A DNA stretch of 64,000 bases from the NCBI RefSeq assembly GCF_020379485.1, contig NW_026014758.1, positions 31,001 to 95,000 on the forward strand, written 5' to 3'. The DNA is from Brassica napus. Its lineage: Eukaryota > Streptophyta > Magnoliopsida > Brassicales > Brassicaceae. The notes beneath the pieces were generated by a model. The model saw only the letters and a list, made by a program, of their open reading frames with translations, made no database searches and had not been told where the DNA came from. This document shows, piece by piece, positions 8,943-19,027 of this stretch. Within the stretch, counting starts at the first letter, position 1. Each line of letters begins with the position of its first letter. The translations under genes and the position numbers were made by a program.

Positions 8943-11900
8943 GAACCCTCATGATTGGTGGTGTGGAAACCCACGTACTTTTCGACACAGGGGCTACACA
9001 TAGTTTTGTGAGTCTGGGACTGGTCGGAAAGGGTCTGTTCTGTCTGGACGCTGGAGATAATTTTGGGATAGTGAGGGCGGCCGGAGGGCAAGCCATGAAC
9101 TCACTAGGTCCCATGTCAAATATCCCAGTGTCAATACAGGGAAAGGTATTCCCTGTGGATTTGGTCTGTGTCCACCTAAAGAATCACGAAGTGATCCTAG
9201 GTATGGACTGGTTGGGAAAGTATCGGGCCACTCTCGATTGCCATAGAGGTTGTGTGCAATTGGAGACTGGGCTTCGACCGATCCAGTACCAATGTCTGTG
9301 TCCGGCTCAAGAGAAAGTAGTGGTTTCAGCAGTTCGAGCGATTCGGATGTTGGAACAGGGTTGTCAGTCCTTTTTGGCTACAATTACAACTACAGAGCCG
9401 GGCAGTTCTGTCTGTCTGAAAGACCTTTCAGAGGATTCGTTGGGGTCGAAGTTCCCAGATGTGTTCTAGGTACCTCAGGGTGTCCCCCCTGATAGGTCGG
9501 ATCCATTTACGATTAAACTAGAGCCAGGGACAGCTCCGCTGTCCAAGAGTCCGTACCGAATGGCTACGGCCGAGATGGCCGAGCTAAAGATGCAATTGGA
9601 AGAATTGCTTGACAAGGGGTTCATACGGCCAAGTAGCTCCCCTTGGGGTGCACCAGTCCTCTTTGTGAAAAAGAAGGATGGTAGCATGCGTCTGTGCATC
9701 GACTATCGAGGGTTGAACAGGGTCACTGTGAAGAACAAGTACCCATTGCCCAGGATAGACGAGCTGTTGGATCAACTCAAAGGAGCCAAGTGGTTTTCCA
9801 AGATTGATTTGGCTTCAGGGTATCATCAGATCCCTATAGAGCCAAATGATATTAGGAAGACAGCATTTAGGACCAGGTACGGTCATTACGTGTTCGTAGT
9901 GATGCCGTTCGGTCTGACCAATGCACCTGCCGCTTTCATGAAAATGACGAACAGCGTGTTCCGGGATTTCTTGGATGAATTCGTGATCATCTTCATTGAT
10001 GATATCCTAATTTATTCCAAGGATGAGGTCTCTCATAGGAAACACTTGAGAGCCGTGCTGGAAAGATTACGAGAACACAAACTCTATGCTAAACTCAGTA
10101 AATGCAGTTTTTGGCAAAAGAGTATTGGGTTCCTCGGCCATATTGTTTCCCATCAGGGCATCTCGGTGGATCAAGAGAAAATCAGGGCAATCAAGGATTG
10201 TCCCCGACCCCGTAGTGCCACGGAAGACAGAAGCTTCTTAGGGCTGGAAGGTTACTATAGGAAGTTTGTGAAAGGATTCGCAAGCTTGGCTCAGCCTATG
10301 ACGCGGTTGATTGGGAAGGACGTTAAGTTCACATGGGCTGAAGAGTGTGAGGAATGTTTCTCCGCACTTAAGAACATGCTGACTAGTGCACCCGTCCTGG
10401 TGCTTCCGGAGGCCGATCAACCATATGTGGTCTATATGGACGCGTCCATCACTGGACTAGGTTGTGTATTGACCCAGCATGGGAAGGTCATTGCCTATGT
10501 GTCCAGGCAGTTAAGGAAACATGAGGGAAACTACCCCACCCATGATCTCGAAATGGCTGCGGTCGTATTCGCCTTAAAGATTTGCCGATCATACTTGTAT
10601 GGCGCCAAAGTTCAGATACTTACGGACCATAAGAGTCCTAAGTATATATTCACCCAGCCTGAGTTAAACTTAAGGCAGAGGAGGTGGATGGAATTCGTAG
10701 CTGACTACGATTTAGACACCACCTACTATCCGGGAAAGGCTAATCTGGTAGCAGACGCTTTGAGCCGGAAGAGGGCTGATGTATCGGCCGAACGGGAGGC
10801 GGATGACCTGGACGGTATGGTCTGTGCTCTGCGGCTGAACGTTCTGACTACGGCAACCGAAGCTTTAGGATTGGAGGCGGTTAACCAAGCCGACCTGCTT
10901 ACTCGAATCCGGTTGGCTCAAGGTCATGATGAGAACCTGAGTAAGGTTGCTCCGAATGATAGGACGGAGTACCAGACTGCAAAGGATGGTACCATCCTAG
11001 TAAACGGACGGATCAGTGTTCCTAATGATAGAAGTCTAAAGGAAGAGATTATGAGGGAGGCTCATAAGTCCAAATTCTCGGTTCATCCTGGTTCGACCAA
11101 GATGTACCAGAACCTTAAGAAATTCTATCATTGGATCCGTATGAAGGCAGATGTAGCGGAGTGGGTGGCCAAGTGTTCCACTTGCCAACTCATCAAAGCA
11201 GAACATCAGGTGCCTAGTGGGTTATTGCAAAGCTTGCCAATTCCGGAATGGAAATGGGATCACATCACAATGGACTTTGTGACCGGGTTCCCTACCACAA
11301 GGAATAAGAAAGATGCGGTTTGGGTTGTAGTTGATCGACTAACCAAATCAGCACACTTCCTGGCTATCAAGAAGTCGGATGGGGTAGATCAGATTGTACG
11401 TAAGTACATTGATGAGATCGTCCGACCACATGGTGTGCCGGCAAGCATAGTTTCAGATAGGGATTCAAGGTTTACATCTTACTTCTGGAAAGCTTTCCAA
11501 AAATCTTTAGGAACAAGAGTGAACATGAGTACAGCCTATCACCCACAGACTGATGGACAGTCGGAACGTACGATCCAGACTTTGGAAGATATGTTGCGAG
11601 CATGTGTTTTAGACTGGGTGATTCCTGGGAAAAACATATACCTCTGGTAGAATTTGCTTACAACAATAGTTTCCATAGTAGTATTGGCATGTCGCCATAC
11701 GAAGCTCTGTATGGGCGTCCATGCAGGACACCCTTATGCTGGACCCAAGTTGGGGAACGCAGCATGATTGGTCCGGAGATTGTCGAAGAGAAAACCGAAA
11801 AGATCAAGTTCTTGAGGGACAAGATGAGACAGGCACAAGATCGCCAAAAGAACTATGCAGATCGAAGGAGGAAAGATCTCGAGTTTCAAGTAGGTGACTT

Positions 11901-12484
11901 GGTGTATCTCAAAATGATTACCTTCAAAGGACGAGTCCGAATTTCTGGGAGACGGAAGTTAGACCCGAGATACTTGGGGCCGTTCAAGGTCATTGAAAGA
12001 GTTGGGATGGTGGCCTACAAGTTGGACTTGCCGGCCAAGATGGACGCATTTCATAATGTGTTCCACGTCTCCCAACTTCGGAAATGTTTGACGGACCAAG
12101 ACATCGCTCTTCCTGCCATTCCAGACAATCTGGGTAAGAACCTAACCTTGGAAACGAGGCCAGTTCGAATCATAGATAGGATGGAAAAAGCAACATGGAA
12201 GAAGACGGTCCAGATGGTCAAGGTCATCTGGGACTTTAATGGTCAGGATATAATCACTTGGGAAACCGAAGCTAGAATGAAAGCAGAGTACCCAGAATGG
12301 TTGGATCAGTTTGTTTCTGAGGAAGCATTCGATTCGGATTCGAGGACGAATCCATCCCAAGGGGGGGGGAGACTTGTCACGCCCCCAATCCTGAATAGGA
12401 TTGTCGGACGGCCATGGTTTGAGGAAACATGCAAGCCAGTCTTAGGACATCAAGGCAAGCGTTCCATGGTCGAGAAAGAAGGTT
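8943..12484 (+). pseudogene. Element B pol: protease, RT, RNase H, integrase, chromodomain-like tail
   Basis: Protease active site HVLFDTGATH starts near 8972. A TAG at 9467-9469 splits protease from RT. RT runs from about 9560 with [16 protein letters not shown] and FIDDILIYS. RNase H begins near 10430 (YMDAS...GLG) and has the usual TDHKS motif. Integrase has an HHCC zinc finger (VHPGSTKM...CSTCQ, about 11080-11200) and the DDE core (D in TMDFVTG, D in [10 protein letters not shown] in GQSERTIQ). A frameshift near 11630 moves the rest to another frame: GPY/F module (RKLDPRYLGPFKVIERVG), then a chromodomain-like tail (about 12150-12310). The frame runs through the polypurine tract and about 110 bp into the 3' LTR. 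The copy is dead. Confidence 0.9.
12359..12374 (+). promoter_or_regulatory. Polypurine tract of element B
   Basis: AAGGGGGGGGGAGACT directly before the 3' LTR start TGTCACGCCC. This is the primer site for plus-strand DNA synthesis and fixes the LTR boundary. Confidence 0.85.
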
Positions 12485-14416
12485 AAGGACATAAGGAAAC
12501 TTAGACTTAACCTTATACAAGCTAAGAGACAGCTAGGACAAGTAAGACGGTAGCTGGACGAAGTGGACGAGTAGCTCGGCCAGCTCAATGAAGCTAGGTT
12601 CAGTTCACACCAGCTCAGTCCCTATTAAGTCAGCTCCACTAGCTGGACTACTAGCTCACTCAGCTGAGGCAGCTGAGAGTCAGCTCATCTCAGCTAGACG
12701 GACTGTCCGGGCTTTAGGCCGATGGTGCGGGTCCGGGTCAGTGGCGGGCTGTGAGGTCCGGCCATGAGGCCATGGGCTGTTGGGTCTTTGGACAAGGCCG
12801 TGGGCTAAGTCCAGGAGGCCTGGGGCGTGGGTTGGGCTTGTGACCGACCCCAAACCCAATCAGAAAGGGCGAAGGGATGCAAGTGGCAGAAAGGGGACAA
12901 CCCTTGGCCGATGGTGCCCATTAGCTAGCAAGTCGTGCCTGTTCGTGGGGCAAGACTTACCCCCTCGTTTTCTATAAATATGGGGGCTCTCTGGTCGATT
13001 TCATTATCCAATTCCAGAGTAAAATACTCAGAGAAAAACGTAGAGAGAAAGAAAGAGAGAAAGAGATAGTTCCGGCCAAGAGAAAGGCCGATTGTGGTGG
13101 TGTTGTGTTCCGGCTACTCTGATCGTTTGAGAACTAACTCTGGTGAAGAATGGGAGATCAAGACAAGGAGAAGAGCATGGAAAACCGAACTAACTTCGGT
13201 GAAGAATGGGAGATCAAGACAAGGAGAAGAGCATGGAGAACCCAGACGTGGTTCTCAAGGTATGTGATGGGCCGTGGCTCCATCAGACCGAACAGACGGT
13301 CCATGCGACCGCACCGCGGCTCTGCTCGGTTCCTAAGTCCTATCCGGCTCTCCTTATCTGTTTCAATTCGTTTCTCTTCTCTTCTCTCTGGTTAAACTCG
13401 AAAGGTTGTGTTGGTTGAGTCCAAGGGACACGTCCCTAGGCTTTGGCCGAACATAACCAAACCGCTAGCCTAGACACGGGTCGGTTAGTCGGATGATCCG
13501 ATCGCACCAAGACTGGGCGGTTAGGATGAACGGTTGGGAATGACCCAAAGGGCACGAGTTGTCAAGAGTCATGAGTGTCCAAGAGGCACGAATGGCCAAA
13601 GGGTGCATGTTCCAAACGGTTCTTTCGGGACAGGTTGGGACCGATCCTTATTGAACAGCCTATGGCTTGTCTAGTCAAGACAAGGTCACGGTTTGTCTAA
13701 GCCAAGGTTGAGTCGCAAGGTCTGACCGGTTCCTAAGCCTTCCGGATTAGGCTTGAGGTTTACTCGGCCGATTGGATCCAGGCCCAAGGCCGGATCAGGT
13801 AAGGGAATCCGTTGGGCCATTGAGCCGGACTCCATTGGCCGGTCGCACCTAGATTCTATCCGGTTAGACGAATCGTTGTTTGGGGACGATCCGGATCTGT
13901 TCGTGTGTTTTGTTTATCTATTCTGGACTATCTATCTGATTCTAAGTCAAGGGGTGGTTGGTTGAATGACTTAGGATACGGTAGGTAGGTTCATACGTTT
14001 TATGATTATGTTGACTTAGGTTTATCTAAGTTCTAGGAACCAAGCCAAGCATTATGGAATCAATCCGTTCTATTCTCGGTTATGATTAATGCTTATCTGG
14101 TTGTGGTTTCAGGAACTAAGGATGGTTCTGGTCAAGCCAGTGAGAGGCTGTGTAACGTGTGGTTAGATGATGCTAGGGATGAACTAGTGATTGTCTATGA
14201 GACTGTTAAGAAGTTGTGTATTGAATCTCATGTTTCTAAGTAATACAAAGTTTATACATTGTTATTCCGCTGTGCAATCTGTTCCTTTGTTTATGAACCT
14301 CATATTCGAATATGACTTAGTAAATAAAAGACTTAAAATGGATCAAACAAGCAAAGAAATTAATAAGTAAGCCTGCGGACTCCATAAGGTCGAGAGGCCA
14401 GGGTTAGGGTCTTACA
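12375..14416 (+). repeat. 3' LTR of element B (2042 bp)
   Basis: Starts TGTCACGCCCCC after the polypurine tract and ends GGGTCTTACA. It is the most complete LTR of this family here. AGCT-rich words fill 12480-12710; the TATA box is at 12973-12980. A 56-bp tandem duplication (13150-13205 against 13206-13261) repeats the start of the small LTR gene. It is the same family as the solo LTR at 29376-31212 (1837 bp, with internal deletions) and the LTR at 5330-6843. Confidence 0.9.
13206..14190 (+). pseudogene. Broken copy of the LTR small spliced gene
   Basis: Exon 1 (13206-13259) is open and ends at the same donor, GTATGT; the acceptor TTTCAG ends at 14112. Exon 2 starts at 14113 but lacks 22 bp found in the other copies (after GTCAAGCCA), so the frame shifts and meets an early TAG. 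The exon 1 start region is also tandemly duplicated upstream (13150). The intact copies are at 5628-6671 and 30129-31040. Confidence 0.45.
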
Positions 14417-14564
14417 GGCATTTTGGTAATTTGGCTTGGCCTTGGTTTTTAAGTCTGCTGAATCCAAAATGTCACGTCTGGTGTCTCGACATCGATCGAT
14501 GGTACTTGTGTACATCGATCGATATTAATCTTCATCTGTCGAGGCATTTCCTGATATCGATCGT
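14417..14564 (-). repeat. Athila-like LTR fragment, outer part (minus strand)
   Basis: The reverse complement matches about 63085-63210 of the Athila-like LTR at the right end of the window, including the ATCGATCGATG words and the ATTTTGGAT...CAGC...GACTT stretch. It is cut on the left by element B's LTR end. The rest of the same LTR continues at 23231 after element C, which inserted here with TSD ATCGT (14560-14564). Confidence 0.75.
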
Positions 14565-15900
14565 TGTGGGAACCGAAATTCGCACTGTCGATTTCCGTTT
14601 AAATAAGGAAACTAAGAAAACCCTAGTTTCCCAGAGGACCCGGATATCTGTTAATTACCACACGTCAAGCAATCAGAACACGAGAATAACAACGATAAAG
14701 ATAAGAAATCGAAAAGAGAGCAAAGTAGATCTTATTCCGAATCTGCGTATGAGCGTTACAACAAGGTATAAGCCTGGGCTCGAGAGCTGTCGGCGAGATT
14801 CCTAGTTCTAGCAACCCTAAGACGGCTAAACCTAATTGAGTCGCAGCTCGAAATAACAAAAACGGAAAGTTGCCTAAATCGCTCTAAGTGCTAAGTTTGC
14901 TCTGAAAAAGTTCTTCCTCCTGCTCCTCGCCTAGGACTCCTTATATACTAGCTCCAAGGTCGGTTTACGTTTTTACTCTTCTGCCCTTAAGCCGTCATAG
15001 CAAAAAATGGAGATATTCCATTTTTCCCGACCTTCACAATTATCTTCAAAACTTCCGTATTTATCCGCGGAAACTTGACATTTATCCTTCCTCGTGGGCC
15101 AAGCGTGAACCATGCTGTGGTTCACGGGCTTTTGATTAGGAAAAATCGTAGGATGGGCCTCGAGTCGTGTTTTAGGTCCCTTTGGGCCGTCTTCCGACTC
15201 GACACGTTCACTACGAGTTTTCCGCGGTTTCTAATCGAAGTTTTGATCGATGGATTTAGAATAGCGGGAAACATGGACTGAGCTTACCACGGTCTTCGGG
15301 AGATAGCATTCGAAGGTTTGACGAGAATGCAAGGACTGGTGTCGCATCGCTGTTCGGAAAGGTTCAATCGCTACACCGCGACCGATCTTTGGCTCGAGCC
15401 CGGTCGCTACGTAGCGACCGAGCGGGACGATCGCTCGGTCGCTACGTAGCGACCGAGCGGGACGATCGCTCGGACGCTACGTAGACCGAGCTTGGCTCGA
15501 GCTCGGTCGCTACGTAGCGACCGAGCGGGACGATCGCTCGGTCGCTACGTAGCGACCGAGCTTGGCTCGAGCTCGGTCGCTACGTAGCGACCGAGCGGGA
15601 CGATCGCTCGGTCGCTACGTAGCGACCGAGCTTTGGCTCGAGCTCGGTCGCTACGTAGCGACCGAGCGGGACGATTGCTCGGTCGCTACGTAGCGACCGA
15701 GCATGGCTGAGCTTGGTTGCTACGTTGCGACCGAACTTGGCTCGGGTTTGGTTTGAATCTCAAAGGATACTTCTTCGTAAAAACCTTGTGTAGGTTATTT
15801 TTACGGAAATTACATCCCTTCTTTTACTAACTCTTTCGGAAATGCGATCTCCGAGGATTTTCGGGTGGTAATTCCGTCGTGACCGTTTGTGACCCCAACA
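14565..15900 (-). repeat. 3' LTR of element C (1336 bp)
   Basis: TGTGGGAACCG ... GACCCCAACA. It is a direct repeat of 21650-23230. The 245-bp length difference comes almost wholly from fewer palindromic units (array 15400-15702). Beginning and end are nearly identical to the other LTR by eye. Confidence 0.9.
15400..15702. repeat. Tandem palindrome array in the element C 3' LTR
   Basis: Repeated unit of about 70 bp made of two copies of a perfect 24-bp palindrome (CTCGGTCGCTAC followed by its reverse complement) separated alternately by CGGGACGATCG and CTTGGCTCGAG. About 303 bp, with one palindrome damaged at 15480 (ACGTAGACCGAG). The same array is longer in the other LTR (22482-23032). Confidence 0.95.
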
Positions 15901-15916
15901 GTTAGCCCCCCAGCCC
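15901..15916 (-). promoter_or_regulatory. Polypurine tract of element C
   Basis: The minus strand reads GGGCTGGGGGGCTAAC directly before the 3' LTR. The identical tract is at 52695-52710 in element F. It confirms that the element runs on the minus strand and that the ORF at 16156 is antisense to it. Confidence 0.75.
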
Positions 15917-16155
15917 GTTAGGATCATGCATCGTAGGATCCTAGCGTGCGGTTAGGCATGTTTGGCAAGTTAGGCGTCATGGGTGGAATTAATATCCGAA
16001 AGTCCGGGCTTGAATAGTAAATCCTCATGTCTTATAAGAAGAGAGGTAACTTGTTCCATAATTTTTTTCACTTTCTTGTTTTTCTCTAAGATCTCTAAAA
16101 AACTTTCTATCTTTCTTTCCACCCTTTTCCTTATTCTCTCAAGAGAAGTGCAAAG

Positions 16156-17944
16156 ATGTCGAGCAAGAAAAAGATTGCGAAAAAAGGGTCTTCGTCCGCG
16201 AGCCCTTACGAAGAGCTCATCGTTCCGAAGATGGAGTTCGTGCCTCACTCGGTGCATCCTGCCGAGAACGAGGCATGGTGGGTTGCTCATTATGGCTCGT
16301 TGACCCCTCCCAAGGAGAAGCCATTCCCGATCCTGGTCCATCGTGGAGTCGAGGAAGAGGATGCAAGCAGGACTACCGACGAGTTTCTCGCGACGATGCG
16401 GTCGTTCTACCACATCTCGGATGCCGTGGAGTTCCGGGTTCCCTGCCGCGGGGAATGTGCTAACAACCCCCCGGAGGGTTACTTTACTTGTTATGAGGCG
16501 TTCATAGTGCGTTGTCGCCTCTGGTTCCCCATACCCGAAATTCTCGTCCGAGTGTTGGACCGTTTCGAAGTTGCGATAAGTCAGTTGACACCCCTTGCCA
16601 TTCAACACCTTATTGGGATCTTGGTCCTAAGCTATGAGCATGGCCTTTCCCTCTCCGTCGATCATTATGAAGCGCTTTTGAGGCTTCAACTTGTCACGGA
16701 TTCGGATAAGCATAGGTTTGTCCCTCGGAAATTTATGTCGGTGGTTAAGAAGTTCATTTCGAACTTCAACTCGTGGAAGAAGTTCTTTTTCTTTGTTCGT
16801 TTGGACGCTGCGTCCGTCGAAGAGAGTTGCATTCCACTGTTCCGAAGGTTGCCGAACAATCGTCCTTTCATCAATCCTCTTGCTCCGTTCCCCGAAGATA
16901 TCATTTCGGTGAGGGATCTTCTCAGGAATGGTCCCTTCTTCTGGACTTCTTTTACGCCGAAGAGGGTTCGGAAGGCACTGAGATTCGTGCAACCTGGTCC
17001 CGCTCTGGATGCGGACACGGGAAGCGACTCCGAACCCGACGACCAGAATCCCGTCGAAGCTCCGACAGCTGTGCCGGAGTCGAGCTCTTGGAAGGGAAAA
17101 GATGTCGATCTCGGCGACATAGAGTTTTCGATGGACGACTCTATGCTTCCAGGATGGGATCCGAACCTTGCTTACGGCGACGGGAGCGGTTCGAGCGAGG
17201 CTCCTATTCCGGATTTCGATGATTTCTTTGCTGGGCTGCCATCGGGTTTCGATGCTCCTCCTCCTACGAAAGAATCGGCGAGGCCGAGAGTCGTTGCGGA
17301 AGGATCTCGCATCATCAATGGGGTTAGTTTTTTTTTTTTTTTATTATCCTATGTATGGATTTGTAACACGCCCATCGAATTTGCAGGGCCTGAGCTTGCT
17401 GGGCTCGGCCATCGAGGCGGGTCATAGAGAAGCCATGGTCTACCGTTTTAAAGCGGAGAAAGCGGAGCGGGATCTTGCTCGCGTGCAAGGCGAGATGCTG
17501 GAGCGAGAGGCACAGCTTACTCGTGATCATGCGCGGGCTGTTCGTAGAGCGGAGAGGAAAGGCAAAAGAGAAATCGTTGAGGTGATGAAGACTCGCGCAT
17601 CTCAGTTCCAGGTTGAGTACGGGAACCTTAAGAATGCCTTTACCTCGGTGGGCGACTTTCGCGAGTGCCGTGGTTCGGTCGGAAGTCTTTGGAGGACGCA
17701 AGCCGACGACTATGTGTTTGAAGAGGAAATGAGCTTGATGAAGAGTGGGATGAGTGACTGTGCACACGCTGAGGCGCTTATCCCTCCGATTGACGTGAGG
17801 ATTCAAGGGTTCTGGGATTCCATCCCGGTTTCTCCTGATACCGAGGAGGTCCCGATTGATTTTCACGATGGTGGCGAGGAAGTGGATCGTCCTGCGGATG
17901 CGTTTGGTGCTTCGTTGTCCGGGGACTTCGACTTTGGAGTATGA
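16156..17944 (+). CDS. Antisense ORF of element C (two exons), Transposase_28-like
   Basis: Encoded opposite to gag. Exon 1 is 16156-17322, ending AAT GGG before GTTAGT; exon 2 is 17387-17944, after TTTGCAG. The 64-nt intron is T-rich and phase 0, giving about 574 residues. Residues about 60-210 ([19 protein letters not shown]..., then [14 protein letters not shown] and [13 protein letters not shown]) resemble the putative gypsy-type transposon domain (Transposase_28, PF04195) found in plant retroelement-associated proteins. An acidic, Ser/Pro-rich linker (about 280-385) follows, then a Glu/Arg-rich coiled coil (about 405-460). Function unknown. The first Met ([10 protein letters not shown]) follows a TC-rich leader. 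The same exon structure is kept in element F, where exon 2 is also 558 nt. Confidence 0.7.
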
Positions 17945-19027
17945 GGGGTGGATCAGTTATCCTTGTTTTCGGCCGAATGTGGCCCTTTGAATTTGGATTT
18001 CGTTTAGGCCAAGATGGCCGTATTTGTATTTCCGGGACTGGCCGTTGGTGGCTTTGAATCCCTTGCCGCTTTACGCGGTTTATTTATATGATAAATGTTT
18101 TGTTTCGAGTTTTTCCTGAGTAGGGTTGAAGTAAATACGAGTTGTCGTCTCGTATGTAGTTCTAATTAGACGTTCAATCTGTTGGTTCGTTCGTGATTTT
18201 CGTAAAAATTTATCTGTCTTTACGATTTTCGAGAACATTGAGATACGAACGGAGAGGCATGGTTTATGATCTCGTATCTTTTAGATATCATGCCTTGAGA
18301 TGTTTGAGACCAGAGCGTTGGGTTTAGGGCAAGACCTAGGTTTACTTTCGGTTAAGGTTTGTGCGGTGACTAGCCGGCTATCGTTTTTCCTGTTGCGATT
18401 TCTTCCTGACTCGCACCGGTTTAAAGTCCGCGATATGTTCTCGGCTTATATGACTTGTATGGTACGAATCGAGCATCTTCTCAGAATCAACTGGAAGTGC
18501 TAAACCAAAATTTCGGATTTTTGTTGTAGCGCGCTTTTGTCCTTGTGCTGGACGTTTTTAAAGATCAAAAGAGTGATCGGATTGCGTTTGTTTAAGACGG
18601 CTGGCGTGTTCGTCGGGGCCAATCGACGAACGGGGTGTAAGGTTTTTGGTGGTCGCGTTTGGACAATTTGTTTAGCATTGTCCTCGAATTTTAACTTTTT
18701 GCGACGTCTCGCAGTTATTTTCGAGGATTATGCGTGCATTTTTGCGTGTTTGAGAGGTGATACGTTTTTTGGGCCGGATGAGGCCGCAGACGAGTGTAAA
18801 CTGAAGCGTAGGCGTTTTCGATAAAAAGACAGTGTATATTGTAAAATTTTTTATGTTTCTAAAAACTCGATTACAATAATGGCGATTGTGGGAGTATACG
18901 AGTATACGCACCCACTCCCCCCCTTTTTAGAGAGGGGGATAGCTGAACTCGTCTTTTGACAAGCTGCCTACGTACCCCTTTCGAGGATCAAGCCATCTCG
19001 TAGTTCTGTTTCATGCCGCGAGTGTTC
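17945..19027. other. Gene-free region of element C between antisense ORF and gag
   Basis: No supported gene. It holds T-rich and GC-poor stretches, a TATAC/GTATA inverted repeat near 18893-18906 (GAGTATAC type words) and a C-run at 18912-18923. The same region with the same landmarks occurs inverted in element F (49524-50658). It is probably the untranslated 3' region of the gag transcript. Confidence 0.6.

Larger units (their letters stand above)
6844..14416 (+). mobile_element. Element B: degenerate Tekay/Del-like Ty3/gypsy retrotransposon
   Basis: A nearly complete element on the plus strand: residual 5' LTR (6844-7236), primer-binding site, gag, short intron-like segment, protease, RT, RNase H, integrase with a chromodomain-like tail, polypurine tract and full 3' LTR (12375-14416). 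The domain order PR-RT-RH-IN and the GPY/F plus chromodomain-like C-terminus are those of chromoviruses. Gag has several frameshifts and a stop; pol has a nonsense codon at 9467-9469 and a frameshift near 11630. No TSD can be checked because the 5' LTR start is missing. Confidence 0.9.

Noticed and set aside
15970..16608. A 212-codon minus-strand frame over the antisense ORF start
   Set aside because: It is the shadow of the intact plus-strand exon; it has no domain and is not matched by a separate start in element F.
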